Source: Todiramphus chloris collaris (taxonomy: Eukaryota; Chordata; Aves; Coraciiformes; Alcedinidae). Taken from it: a stretch of DNA of 64,000 nt. Below, piece after piece: positions 34,605 through 49,600 of this stretch. The translations under genes and the position numbers were made by a program. The stretch's first letter is position 1. Every line of letters begins with the position of its first letter. The notes under the pieces are model-generated. The model searched no databases. It saw only the letters and a list, made by a program, of their open reading frames with translations, and was not told the origin of the DNA. Where the stretch lies: positions 39,543,242-39,607,241 of the forward strand of contig JANVCC010000018.1 in the NCBI GenBank assembly GCA_025345505.1. The letters are read 5' to 3'.

Positions 34605-37600
34605 ACTGGGTGGCATTCAGTTTGAGCCACTGATATTTCAGCAGCTGCATTTAGATATCTGAACATGATCAGCAGAGTCAAATAAAATGTTGATCTTCTC
34701 ACCAAGTTAAAACACCACATCTTGTGTGGTGTTTATTACCTTCTTACTTTTATGTAGACTTCAAAGTACACAATAGTACAAATACAGTTTGGTTTAAAAG
34801 ACTAAACCAAATAAATTTAGCTTTAAATTAATGATATTTTCTTCACCTTAATTCCTTGTATAATGAAAGGACTGTATGGTACAGGACTAGATAGCCGTAA
34901 CGGAGAGGTTTATGTGTTTCAAAGCAGCCCTGCAAATCTTTTAGAATTGTTGGAGAAAATTAAATACAGATCTAATATATGGGCCTAATCCAGTGGCTGC
35001 AGAAATCAGTGGGCATGCTGGTAGCATACTTTTGACCAGAGAGCAAGTTCTGCCTAACAAAACTATAAAGCAAAATAAGCAAAATGTTTGGAAATGCTTG
35101 TGAGAATTAAAGGAAGAACATAAAATGCAACATATTATAAGTGAAGCTAGAGGCAGTGCTAGCTCATTGTTTTTATTTGTAAAAGAAACGTGGCATGTAA
35201 ATAACTACTGAGGATGGATAACGCAATTCTGAGCTCTAAATTAGGATTGTCAGTGAACTGTTTTCTGAAATTTTTTAAAAGAAAATGATGATTTGCTGAG
35301 AGTATGTTTTTAAGAAGAAAGTTCTCAAATCCAAATATTATATCAGCAGCAAGGCATTTAAAAGATCAAAATACCACATTTCCTTCAGGCAGTTTTGCAA
35401 GGAGTTTGGCTTCCCATTGTTTTGTCATTCAATATATGAGCAAATTGGAGCACATATAAACAACCAAACTCAGATAGAATAATTTTGAAGGAGTTGAAAG
35501 CAAAATTCTTGTCAGGTCCCAAACCTCATTTTTAACATAAACATAAGTTTGATTAAAAAATTTGCAGTTCCTTGAAGATTCTGAGAAGTGAAATAATAAA
35601 GAAGTTTTCAGTCTTGTCTAAAACAACACTATGTGGGCTATTTGTGTGCTAAATATATATAACGCTAATCCTATCTGACAAAATGAAACTGTTCTTTTTG
35701 GTTTTTTTTAGACTGTGACATTTATCAAAAAGGTGATAAAGACAGGGTTATAAAACCTGAATAGAAGCACATGTTATACACTATGTGTTATTGAGTCTAG
35801 AAGAAGTAATGATATCTTTATTTATTGTAATGTCTAGGAGAGAATGAAAGATTTTACAATTATTTTGACCATCACACTTAATTGAAATGAGAATGTGTAC
35901 ATTTTCTGTAAAACAGATAGAGGTACTATAGTTGCGATTATGTGTGTGTTAATTCCTCTTTATAAACCTGAATCTCCACTTCATTAGCTAACATTAATGA
36001 ATTCATGTCACACAAGGTTCAGCTAAGGGAAACAATAAAGAAATAAATGCACAAACTAAAGCAGCAATGAAATTATCATCTGAAGGAAAAACTTACATAG
36101 TTCACCATGTCAGTAAAGGTACAGGAATAAATGGTTGTATGGATCACTGCTCCTGCTGTGATGTATCAGAAATCCCTGGATCAGTCTCACATACACACAT
36201 CCCTGGAGCGAGTGTGACTAGGAGAACAATTGCCTTCCTGAAAAAAAAAAACAAAGCTGAGAACATCTGTCTCCATCCACTGGCAGTTTCATAAATAATG
36301 TCATGTCTTCAAAGCAATGTGGATTAAAATCTTTCATTTTAGACTATATTCAGCTATTCTATTAACAAATCAAATCCCTGCAATTCTGTTAAATTTAGCA
36401 ACACGGGCCATAGTTATGGTAGATAAGAAAAAATGAAAGCATTATAAATATAAAAAGAGGGCGAGAAACATTTTAAGTGAGTTGGATTGACCTTGGAGAT
36501 AACCATCTTCTTCTTTTAATTTCACTGATGTTAGTAGTGTTCTGATGTAGGCACCAGGCTACATACTGAAGTTAGAAGAATAAATCCAGACTTGGCCTTC
36601 TTAATTTAGATGCTAAATGTGAAGTCTGTAAATACGAAATGACAGTCCACTGGAATGGGTCTGTGTTTGCATGTTGGAATATGCTGCTTTAGCTCCTAAA
36701 AAAACCTGGAGCTGAGAATGATCCTTCAAGTGTTGTTCATCATCAGACTACACTATAGACAAATGTACTTTTCTTCACCAGAACCATTACCTTCTGCCTT
36801 ACAGAGCACAATCAAAACCACTGGGCTGACAGAGGCCTCTTCGGTCTTCTAACGTTACAAGATTTGCATTGGAAATGCTTAACTGTAATTTGCTCTTACA
36901 AATCTCAGGTCTATTAGAAACTGTAGTTGAAAAGACAGTTCCACGTGCCTGCAAATAGAAAAAGAAATAGCTCAGAACAAGCAAAAGGGTTTAGTTTTCA
37001 CTAAAAGTCAGGGCAAGGTGATTACTCTTTTTCACAAATCTCCCATGAACTGGAAGAAACAGTTTTTGTTTGTAAGTAATGTAAGAAAGAAGGCTGAGTG
37101 CTTTTTTACAATAGCCATTTAGTCAAAGCAGCAAAAGGTAGTCAAATCATTAACATTCATGAATTTTTTGAAAAACCAGTAAATCTTAAGTCTAAGTTAT
37201 GTGGCACTTGTGTGAGTTTGTGTTAGACTTTTTTTACTGGATGTGTAGAATGACATTACAAATACTAGCTGAGACTGTGATTTACACTTTTGTTACATAC
37301 CTCTTTGCCAACATCCCAAAGGGAAAATCATTCTCATAAGTGTGTAATGTAAACATATCAATCAGCTAAACACAATTTAATTTTAACACTCTTCCTTCCA
37401 GGGTCCATAAATATCTATAGATTCAGAAGGTCATGGAAGAGTTGTTTAAGATTTAAATTACACATCTATTGGCTATTCTAGTATAATTTTAAAAATACCT
37501 ATAATAGGATTATGATGAGGGGTATAGAGAAGCCAAAAGGATTTTCTGTAAAAGATTGTAATGCAAGTATTGTGTACCATGTAAATGACAGTAAAGACTG

Positions 37601-40600
37601 GAAGTAAAAGCCATTGCAATATTTAAAAACTGGCAATTAGTTCAATAAGGGGCTTTTACTTCAGTTTTGACAAACTCATGATAAACAAGAGAACAATGAA
37701 AGAGTTTCATGAGATAGAAGGTAAGAGCTAAAATGAATGATTAGTCAAGTCTGTCCAAATTTTATGTAGTATGTTTCTCTTTTGCTGCTGCTATTTATGT
37801 TCCATTTCGGAAATAAAGGGTATCTCTCCCTCCTGCACCTACAAAGCTCAAGCAGAACATACATATTGTTATTGCCCTGTGTTTAACAGCAGCACAGAAA
37901 ACCCAAGAGTTGATTTTTATGATATATCATTAAATTTAATGTAGGAAGCATTTTTATCTCTCTAGCAGTAAAGTCACCCTTTTTTGCCCCATTCACTCAA
38001 GTTTGTGTCAGTTACTTCATATGAAGGTCAGGATGCATTTTAAATTCAGTGCTATCATGCACAGATACCTGAGCGACAACAGTAGTCCCATGATCTTATA
38101 AGGTGGGCACACTACTATGCCATATACCAATGTAGTTTTAGAGAGGAGTGGCTGCCTTTTAGTTCCACAATCATATCTTTTTCTGATTTACATTCAGCTC
38201 TTGTACACACTTTCTGCAGAAGCACTACATAATTTAGTGTAGGGAAGAAAACACCAGGCTAGCTCTGCATACGGTAAAAATCTGGTTGGTGTAAGATATT
38301 TTTTCTCTGCAGAAGAAAGAGGATAGGGAGGCAGAGTGCATGAGATAGGAAAATGATTATTTCTTGCCATTCATTTGATTTTTTTCTCATTATAAATATG
38401 TTCTTTCCTTATGACCCCTCCAAAATGGCATTACCATTAGATGGTAAGTGAACATACCTCTCTAAAAATATAACACTTTAAAAAATTGTTTAGCAATGGC
38501 TGCATGCAGCCATCAGGCAAAAACACTGATGAGGCTGACAGAATTTCAATAGAGAATGTGAAAGTATTAAAATAATCTGAGGTTTGACTGGAAAAGAAAA
38601 GCCTGATTAAATTTTCTTGATAGCTTCTGAGTCAGAAAAGAAACCAGACGTCTCTGTGTCTATATTTATTACTGGAAACTCTGTTCATTCTTCCTTGCTA
38701 CTGTAATAGAGGGGGGATATTATCTCCTCTAGGGAACAGAGAGGCTCAGCCTGGAAGATATTGTCACTGCTCTGCTATTGAGCTTGAGTTTCTGTTTTTA
38801 AGAGAGAATGGTAAAAGTGTTCTCAACCTTTGCCCATAACTAAAATTAAATCTGCTAACTATTTCCCCCCTCTTTGCAGGGATTGGAAGCACTGAAATAC
38901 CATAAAAGAGGCAGTTTTTAACATTCTCAGGTTCAGGCCAAACACTGTTAAGGGAGATCAAGGGGTGTCTAAACCTGATTCCTAAAAGAAAAAGAAGGAG
39001 AAACATTCAGATAAGCATCCATGTTATCATTTTTATTTTAATTAAAACAATCTTTTTAAGGTTCATTCATTGCTAACTCCCATCAAACATAGTTTAATAA
39101 CCACCTCAAATCTGTCTGCACATCTGCTGGTTTTTTTCTTTCATTTTTATGGTTTCACCAAACCTTTGACACTAGCCAAAACCAGATGAATAGAACAAGG
39201 ATGAGACATAAAATCTTGTATTTCAGCTTTAAAAAGTTTTATTGAAGGTGATGGTAAAGGAAATGGAAAAAACTTAAATTATTTAGATAACTGCTAGAAT
39301 ATCTGTTAAATATGGACCAAATTTTCTAAAAATTTTCTTGTTTTCTATGGAATAAATCTTAAATTGAAATCTAAGCCACATAGGGCAGGACTCCATTCTC
39401 TTGCCTTAAGGTATGTTCACTGTGGATGATTAATTTGGATCTGAAACTTTCCATCTAGTGCATATTTAACATCTACTTTGTTTGTTGTTTTTCCCAGTCT
39501 TAATGTATTAGTCTTTACTAGGCTTAAATATAGGACTAATATATTTGTCTTAATGTGTAAACATGGTCTTTAACTAGCTAGCTGAGATGTAGGAAAGGCA
39601 TCACTGTAAGCATCTACATTTGAAGAGGTCAGTCTACTTTGTGATACTTATTTGCTATGGACCTTTTGCACACAAACTTCTAATCTCCCAGGACTCTGTC
39701 AGCAGCTGAAAAATGTGCCATTTCATTATCACTATAGTGGAGACTAAAACAACGTCTATGTTAGATTTTTAGTCATTATGGTTATACCCATTAGAGGATA
39801 TGTTTAGTAACATTTTTATAGTGAAAAAACCAGCAATATGGGCAACTATATTCATATCTTCAACTTTTATGCACATAGCATAAAATTTATTGTCAAAATA
39901 TCACTTTTGCTGACAAGAGATGTATCTCTGTGAAGAAGAGAGGCCCCTTATAATGGAGACAAGACCTAAGAGAAGGGGATGATACTTTCTCTAAAATGTA
40001 GTTTGTCATGATTGTTTTGTCCTGGAGTTGACCGCCTTAAAATATTCTGCCTAATGTTGTTGGTTTACTCTGTGCTGGAGGAAAACAAACAAAACAAGAG
40101 ATACTGATAGGTCTGGGAAGCAGTGTGAATAAATACCCAGGAAAGAATATCCTTTCAAAAATGTTTTACAGAAAAGTATTCAACTTATTAAGTACTTCAT
40201 AAAAGACAACATGAACGACTAGAAAAAAGTGAAATGGTCCTACGCTTCTGGGAAAAAATATCAGAAAGCATTCTGATTTAGTCTCCTAATACTGAGCTAG
40301 TCTTGTGTTTTCAAATGTTGGTGTAATTTATTTATGGTAGAGTTGAATTTATGGGGTGACAAGATTTCAATATTTTAAAATGTAGTAATCCACCAAATCC
40401 TGAATAAAGTGAATAGAGACAGCTCTGATTTGGTATTTTCTATTACCTTAAGAAGACATCCACACCTTTAAACTCTCTTACTTTACAAAATAAGTGCCTG
40501 CATGAAAACTGCCTGTTGGATGTGATCTCCAGTGCTGGGTTTGTGCCTTTAGCTGTGCATACAGCACTTGCTGACTTGTGCCAACACCGTGTCAGGGAAT

Positions 40601-43600
40601 GTGTTTATGGATATTTAGGTACCAGTAATGGAGTAATTATTTTTAACCTAGTATTTTTTCAAATATATATGTATATCTGAGAAGGATTTCACATGAAGTG
40701 ATGCTTCTAGACTTGGAGATCTTGCAAACAGCAATGCTAACCTTTTCATTCTTGCACAGACATTAACACTGTAACAGATGCAGAAAGCTATGCATCTAAA
40801 GGACAGTACACACATCCTCTTCCTTGTAGTCCCAAGAGTGCAGAATTTCAGGGTTTTTTTCTTCAGAACACTGATGTGAGAAAAGTTAGGGCTAATTGAA
40901 TGTAAATCCCAATGAGTGCTGTGAAATCACACAATAGTGTGGCACAGGAAGAAAGTTAGCTAAATAAAAGTGCAAAAGCAATTGCAGGTGAATGGAATAT
41001 GACCTGCCTTCCAGCATCTTGCCAATAGGCTAAGGCAGTGTCACATGTTTTGGGCACAATGTCATGGACATTTAGCAGTTAAATTGATCAGAATTTTCAG
41101 TTTCATGTCTCACAAGCAAATAAAACCAAATAACTTTTGTACATAATAAACAGTAGTTAGTCCATTGACATAGAAGGACTGCAAAAATGTCTTCTTGTCT
41201 TTTCTCCTACAGCATCTCTGTGTTTTCTCTGGAAGCCTGAACAATTCTTTCTCTTTGAGTTCTGGTTAATGTTATAATGGAATTTCTTTGCTTTGGTAAT
41301 ATCTTCTGGTGAATAAACAGTCTAGTATTTGTGAAATAGTTTTGTATAAGCTCCTCCTCTTTAAATACATGCTGTGGGTTTTAGGTGGAAACACTTTATG
41401 ATAGTGGATTAAATACAGCTTGAAAAAATCAGAGATAATTATGGATATCTCTGTGAATGGCTGACAACTGAGCACTGGTAAAAACATCTAGTGGCAGAAG
41501 AATAAGATATAGATGCTGGCATATAAACTGTAGAGACTCATTAAGACACAGGGGAAATGGAAGAGGTGATGAACAAACAGGTTTCATTCAATTCAGTGAG
41601 GAAGGAGAGGAGAAGATGAACTGCTTAACATAATCATCCAAGGTCAAAATGGAATATCTGAGATGGAAGGAAGCTGTTGATCGAATGACAAGCCATAATT
41701 TTGAGGAGAAGGATCACTGACAACCTTGGAGAATGTGCAAGAGTGCTGTGAAAGGAGAAGGGTGAGAAATCAAAGTCAGGGATAGTACAGATACGCACAT
41801 TTCTTATGCTACTAAATAGAGATTGACAGAGCTTCAGACTTCACTGTGTGCATCACACCTGTCAAATGTGCATGAAAATGCTAAACTGCAGACAGGATAA
41901 TTAATTCCTTCACTGGGGTTTTAGAGAGTATGTATGAGCACCTGGGGATATGGGAATGGAAACAAATAGCAGTATATTCAACACCTACACACCCCAAAGA
42001 CCAAGTTAGCACTTAAAATCTTCCCTTCTTCAAGAAATTCAGGGCAGGTGTGAGTCTGCATTTGGCTCCCCTCACAGCAGTATCTATCAGGGAGAGGTCA
42101 ATGGCATGTGTAACTACCTGCTGGCCACTTATTCCTCCATCCAACGAGGCTCTGCTTTTCCTATAAACTCACAGCTCGGAGGAGTACACTTGATTGGCTT
42201 TCCTTCTGTTCAGTTCCTCTTCTTTGATTTACAGCAGTCTCCCATACCCTTTTCATAGGTCCTTTTCTAACTTCACTGATAAGGAATTTCTCTGTGTCCA
42301 ATTAGTAAGGCTAGTGTATCAGGCTGGAACTAGATAATTAAAAGAATTAAAAGAGACAGAGTGACCTTGGTTTGCAAACCTCCATGGGCAATTTATAAAA
42401 CTTTAAAGATTTCAAGAAAATGTATTAATATTATTATTTTATCTCTTGTTCATCAGAAACAGGGTGATTGTTCTTATGTAACTTCAAGGCCTCTCTAAAA
42501 TCAAGAAAAAGGTTAATTTCAGGTTTTTTTCTTCCCCCTCTTTTTTTTTTCTTTTCTTTTTTTTTTTTTTTTCTTTTTAATACTTTCCTTTTTATAATCA
42601 TACATTTTTAGAAAAAAAAAAAAAAAGCACTTTGAAGTTTCCAAATAAGGAGTTGACTTTACTGCATTTTATTTAAAAGCATATTATTTGTTTTGAAGGG
42701 ACATCAGGTACTATGTCTTTCCTGTTAGCCAAAATACTGAGTGGCCCCATTCTTATGGTAAATCCAGAGTAATGGAAACCACAAAAAGCAGGAAATCTCA
42801 TGCTTCATTTATCTTGCTGGCTCTCAGAGATTTCTTTTAGAAGAAACATGAGGGAGATGTGTTACCTAGGGTAAAAGAAATGTTGTGGTACAGCACATAT
42901 TTAGGTCTTCTATTTGTGCAATTTAAGTAATGGGGTATTTGTGCCTGTAGCAAAGAACAAGGGTCTGCTTATACAATGTGCCAAAAAGTATTGTGGGAGG
43001 TGTAACTTTTAGGCTGGAAATTCTTCTTACCTATCTATAACCAGGTAAAAGCAAGAGATGCAGTTCAGTTATCAGGCTTTAGCAATAGTTGGAAGAGGGA
43101 GATAGGCAGACCTATCCAGAGCTATCTTGTAGCAAAGAGAGATGTCTGTAGACATGCCCTTCTCTCTGCCTGGCTACTTGTCTCTCTTTTGATTATAAAT
43201 GTAGCCCAGATGGCTAGCTTAGACTAGATGCTTAGTTTTTATTTAGTTGTCTAAAATTAGGGAAGATAAAATCCACAAGAAAATCAGGCTGGTATACCAC
43301 TGTGTTTGCATACAAGTTTGAAGAGATACTGTGATTAATGGAGTGTTAGCAAATTGTCTTACAGTCATGAGTTTGAGTTTCTGTAACTAATTAAAATAAT
43401 CACATAACTAAGAAGTGTAATCTCTTGTTATCATATGTGTAGGTCAAAAGAATTCAAAGAAAGGAAAATACTTATTACTGAACACACATCCTTTGCTTTT
43501 GGATGCCTTCTTTTTCCAGTAGTATTGGATTATTTAGTCTGCTTGTGTGTCCATTCATTTCCAGCTATCATGTTGTGCTCTATTTGCTGGGCTGATTTAT

Positions 43601-46600
43601 TTTTCTTTCCTCTGTGTATGTGCCTCTCCTTTGTGCATGTGTGTTTTCATGTGTATATGTCCATGGGATGATGTCTGCTCAAAAATATAAATCTGCCTGT
43701 ATGGACTGAAAACAGATAAGTGTTCATTTAAATACTTCTCAAAAAACAACTGAAAGACCAGTTTCTGTGTCTTTACTCAGAAACTGCCTATTATATGTAG
43801 GTGTTCCCATTTCAGTTGTAGAGGAATTAAGTTTACCCACTTCCAGATAAAGCATTTAACTCACAAAATTAAATACTTTTATTTTGTTAGTACCTTAAGG
43901 CCCTGAAAATAGATAGGGTGATAAATGTGCTATCAAAAATCAGCATTAAAATATTCCTCTCTCTGTTTAGTTTAGTTTATTCCATGTGTATATATCTAGA
44001 TGCTGAGGCTAACATTTTTTCAAAAAGATTTTCTCAAAATATTTCAGCAAATAACCCTGTCATCATTAAAATAGTAAGTTTCACTGCCCAGAGATAAGAA
44101 GCATATTCAGTCTTGTGCCTCACCTCTGGCGTTTTGTTTTCTTCATGTCTGATGTGCTTTTGCACATTTGCTTACTTCCAAGACATATTGCAAAGCTTAG
44201 ACAGCAGGGTTTCATTATGGTATGTAGTCATATTGTGCATCCCAGATTTTTAGCACCAAGCATTAGTCTACTACTAGACAAAAGTAACAGCTGATTTCTT
44301 ACAAACAATGAAGTACCAACATTTTACTGGTAGGCACTGCTTAAAGCTCCACTTAAAACATAATGGAAGATATAAAAACATGCCCTTAAAACTACCACTG
44401 CTCCTAAATCTTCCCTACAGCTTTCAAATTTCCTTCCCTGTAGGTTAGCACTTTCTTTGGCTGGTACACTCTCTCTGTGCAGTTTTTGCTGGTTTTGAAA
44501 TAAACCTTCCAATTTACAATCTATTATTGGCACTCGATTATTAAACTCCTTCACAATTAAGTCATTCCAGCGTCTTGAGAATTTACTAGCTAGGAATTAA
44601 CTCTTTGTTCACACGTTTACTATCTATGCTACAATCCCCAGAGATTTTCTTCGTAGATCTAGTTATTCAATAATGCTAATTGGTGCCAGTGGAGGATACT
44701 TAAATGCCAAGCTATTTTCAGTTGATCTACAGCTATTTCACTAATTAACTTGTACCATAAGCAGAATAAAGCTAGAGCTCCAGCAGAAATGTATGTATTT
44801 GGACTTCTCACAAATGCTTCTGTTGAATTGGCAAAAGGGTACACTTACTCATAAAATGCATGAACAAATTTCAGCTGTCCAATCAACATCTGTTACAGAG
44901 ATAAATGTGAGCCAAAATTTCTTGTTCTAATGCTCAGTATTTGGCCCAGAAAGGATGATTATTTAAGCTTTTCATGGCTGAGTCCCAAATACAGCCTCAG
45001 AGCCAGATAATCCAGCTACCAAAAAGGCAGGCCATATTCCATATACTGCTGGAAGAATATTTGTTAAAGGCTTGGTTTCCCTTTAGTTCTGTCTCTCAGT
45101 TATTTGGCAGCTTTTAAAACCTGAATTCTCATTTGCAGAAGAGTAACACTTTGAAGAGTTAATAAATGCAATATTACAAATTTTATTTAAAGACTATGAA
45201 AGTAGTCAGATTCTTTGCTGACATTTGAGTATAGCTCTTTGTAGAAGCTATGCATATGAAAAGTTTGATAATAAAAAATTCTGAAAAAAAGTAGGGTTTA
45301 AATGAATAAAAAGAAGTCAGGAGAGATATCGATTTCAACAGTCATGTTCAAAATATTAATATTTCAGAAAAAAACCCAAAACTCAATGCTGATAAAATGT
45401 CTTTTTCAATGCTTTTGTGACAATTTTAAAACTTTCCAATTTAATGGCAAAGGCCTATATCAAAATACTGGCATTTTCTCTGGATACAGATTCAATGTTC
45501 TGAGCTGCTCCTCTATAAACTTTTTCATTTCCTGAGCCTCTCATATTGGAACAATAGGTTAGATGCTGAGCTGCTTTTTCCTGAACAAGTCAAGAAAAAA
45601 AAACATTTCCTTTGGGAGACACTGCACTGCCTGTAATACTCTGTCTTGCAGACTGCATTAAATTATTTTTGAAGGTTATCAGTAATATTCTGCTGAATAT
45701 CAAGAGGTGTCACTGTTGAGCAGTAAAAGACTTCCCCTTCACTGAGAGAGCTGCCCTTGTGAGGTTTTAATTTTAGCTTTTTTCTTACAGCTGTAGAAAA
45801 TGGTGTCCAACTCAACTGCTTATTAATGCTGATACAACTTCACTTACTGCTGAAAACACCCATAGAACACAATAATCAAATTATCCTTGCTACAGTGGTC
45901 AAGGGGTAAAAACCATCTGAGGTCTTGCTTTAGTCTAAGTTCAACAATAATGCCATTTTAAAAAAGGTCAATGTGTAGCTTGTACACAAAAGTGTGGATG
46001 GAGATATCCTTATTGAGCCAAACACAAAGATCTGACTTTCTAAGAACTCTGAAATTATGTATTTTAGGAAAAGAAGGGTTTGAAGAAGGACATAAAGGAA
46101 GTGGCAATTGCAGTCCTCATGCTAGAAGCCCTGTCCAGGCTGTGGGTTATATTCTAAACATCATGATGTAACTTTGCCACCATTGACTTTTACAGACAGA
46201 TTTCCTTTCTATCTGTGGATAGAAAGCTAATGCTACCTAGTCATCATATATTTTGACATGTCACTTCTCGTATTTAATTATAAGGAAACCACAAATTTTT
46301 TTTGTTGTTGTTGTTCTGTGGTTTTTGTTTTTTCTTCAAGTTATCATCTTATATTTTCTACATAGACGCACATGATGGAAGAAATGGAATGTGACTCATC
46401 AAATGTATACTTACTTCATTCCCTGACCTGAAAAAAATGAGATCTCTGCCCTTAAGTTTCCCATAAGAGAAACAGAACAGGAATCCTGGGATCTCAGGGC
46501 CAAAACCATTTTCAAATACAGATAGAATAGTCAGTGTTACAGTCCTCATTCAGTCTGAATGGATGTTTCTTTGATTACTGTCAACTTGGTGCAAATTCCA

Positions 46601-49600
46601 ACATGGCTGCTGAACGCTTGCTTGTACTTCTCTGTGTTTACTTTAGGCTTAATGTTTTCTAAAGCTTTCATGTTCCTGATAGCATCTCTTTTCATCTGCC
46701 ACAGTGTAAATATAAAGTTTCTCATTGTTAAATGCAAATCCATGCCCCCTTTTGAAGGGTTTCATTGAAGACTCTCTTAGCTTGAGGTTATTCTATACCA
46801 AGTAGCACATGTAGAAGCTTAAACAGGATAGAATTATTATTATTAATTTATTAAAATCAGCTTCTGAGTATTCCATCCTTACTCCCTTTTGATTGACATG
46901 GAAACAAATTGAAGAATGTTTATGTGAAAGTATATTGAACCATTGATGTAAGAAAATTTTATCTTGATGGAGTATCTTCAAAGGGAAGGAAATCTTCCTC
47001 ATGGGAAAAAAAGTAAAAGCTTTTTGCCTTTTAATATAGTTATAAGGAAGGACAGAGGTCAAAAGTTTTTCCTTATGTGTATACAGTTTTGGAGCCACAA
47101 ATGTCTCACTAAAATTGAAGCTTAGAGTGAAAAGTCTGTGATGAAAGCATAGAGTTTGCTTTCAAATATTTGTCGTCTTTTTGACATGATATTTTGTGTC
47201 CAACTGAAGATCTAAATAAGCCTGGAACTACTCAAAAAAAAGTTCAGCCACAGATAAAGGCATACATCTCCCTGCACAGAAAAGCTTAGTTGTATTGATC
47301 TGGCAAGGTCTGGTCAAACTATAAGACAAATACTCTTAGAGCTAAAGGGCAGCTCTGAGTGAGGGAACATTTTGACCCTTTTGTGCTTTGTGGTCCCTGG
47401 TATGGCAGGGGATTTCATGGCACACTGACCCTGGAACCTGGAAAAACAGTAGTAGAGGTAGCAAGGGGGAAAACAGACAGTGTTTCATGGCATTGTTGTA
47501 CAGTTTTATGGAGGGGGAAAAAGTCAGACTATTTCCATAAGTGTTTCAGTTCTGGTTTTTCTTCTAACAATGTTTGATCCCTGGACTTTTTGTATATATA
47601 AGGGGCAAATAGCAGGGGATTTTCAGGATGTCATCTCCGCTCCACCTCAATTACTTATTTAAAATGACTCTCTCCTCTTGTGAGAGATGCCTTATGAACT
47701 CAACCCTGGGAATGTAAGGGGGCTCCCTGGACACTCCTACTGCCAGTTTTATTCTAGAGCTTTACAGTGAGTTCCTTGGATAACATGGTACTTGCACAAG
47801 CTCCCCTGTCTATGTGGATTTGGTTCCTTGGTGCTCCTGTAGGAGATAAGATATTCAGCTACAACTTCCACAGCAGTTTCTTTTTTGAATGTGTAGGCTG
47901 ATTTGGCTGGCCTTCCACTCAACCCAGGCAGTCCCAGGTCTCTGTCTTGCAATACTGGGGAGACTGATGGTTTTACCTACCTCCTCTGAGATGGATCTTG
48001 GGACCAGGGCCGTGTGTATTTTCCTTGCAACAAAAGAAGAGAACTTGCTCAGATTTTGTCTAGGTTTCCTTGAGAAATGGAGACCTTCTCACACTGCAAA
48101 ACTTGTAAAGTTCAGTAGAGACAGATAAAGCTTTGATACAACCTTATTAAAAACACTAATTAGATCCCAGGACCATTTCTATGATTAGCCCTGAGTTTTC
48201 ATGTGATCCAGGACCCTGGGAAGCTTAAAGAGCCACATCACTGAAGTGAAATTGCCTGCTTCGGGTCATTTTTATCAATAGAAGAGGGCTAATGCATTGA
48301 TCCTGTTTTGGTTTTTTTTTTTCCTGCTGGAGTCTGCATTAATAATAAATCAAGCATTACTAACATATATTCAAGAATGTTTGGAAGCATTTAAGTTTCA
48401 TTTTGTGTGAAATGCCAGCTCCTCTGAAATCACTGTTGTAAAGGAGACTCGCACCATGCAGGGTTTGATCAAAAGGGAGACTCTGCAAAATGAGCAACCA
48501 TATAAGTCATGATGTTAGTAAGTACACATTAAATATAGAATTCCTGAACACAGAGATCACACTGAAATGGTCTCAGTTAAAACCAGACTAAACTAGTGAA
48601 TATGGATTTTAAGTATATAATCTGAGCAATCCATTTCTGAAAATCCTTCTCTTGGGGTCTTCTTAATATTATAACAAAAAAGGTCTTAGGAAATCCTCTA
48701 TGCGAAAACAGGTTAAGCTATAAACAGAATTATAACAATTATCTTCATTCTGAATTAATGTATGTATTTCACAGTGTTGTGATCTCCAGATCTTCCAGGA
48801 AAAGCTGGAAGGAAACTGAAGAGTGTGAAGGGGAAAAAAATACAAATATGGTCAGTGGGAAGAAATGCTCTGCAAGGAAAGACCTGAAGTCTTCAATCGG
48901 TTTGAGTTCTTAAAAATATGGCAGAGAGGCATCTTGCTTACAGTGTTTACTGGTGATATAATGGCATACAAAAAAAAAAACCCAAACAAAACATAACTAG
49001 AAAAAGATGAAAACGTGAGATCAAAAGAGCATACTATAGAATAAGACATATTCAAAAGCTGAAGCCAAATACATAAAGAAAACAAAGAATTAAAAGTATT
49101 CCTAATGTTGATACTAAGCATATGCTGCTGAAGGAAGTATTAGATTCTCCATGGTCTCATATTAAGGATGGATGCCTTTCCAGAATGTGTGTTTCAGTCA
49201 GGCATAATTCATTAAGGACAAAAACAAGAGTAGCTGGGTTAAATTTAATGATCTAAAGTCTACAAGATATCTAATTGGTTTTTAGCTTTTATATATACAA
49301 AAATCTGTAACAAATGGTGAAGCATGGGCTTTAGAGATATTCCATTGATTTCAATAGGCCTTCCTGAATGAAGGTTATCAAATAAGCTTTACGCACTTAT
49401 AACAGGACCTTGCTTTGCGATTATCAATGCTGTTATGGAAAATGCGAGGATTTTTAAAAGTCTTTAGAAAAGAGTGGATTCTACAGTTAATTAAAATTTT
49501 ATGTGAGGGAGGGCCTAAGTTCACAAAGGTGTTAAGGTAGTCTTCTTCTACTCTTAAAAGAGCAAAACTTCAAAAATGTTTGTGAATGTAGACTGGGGGT

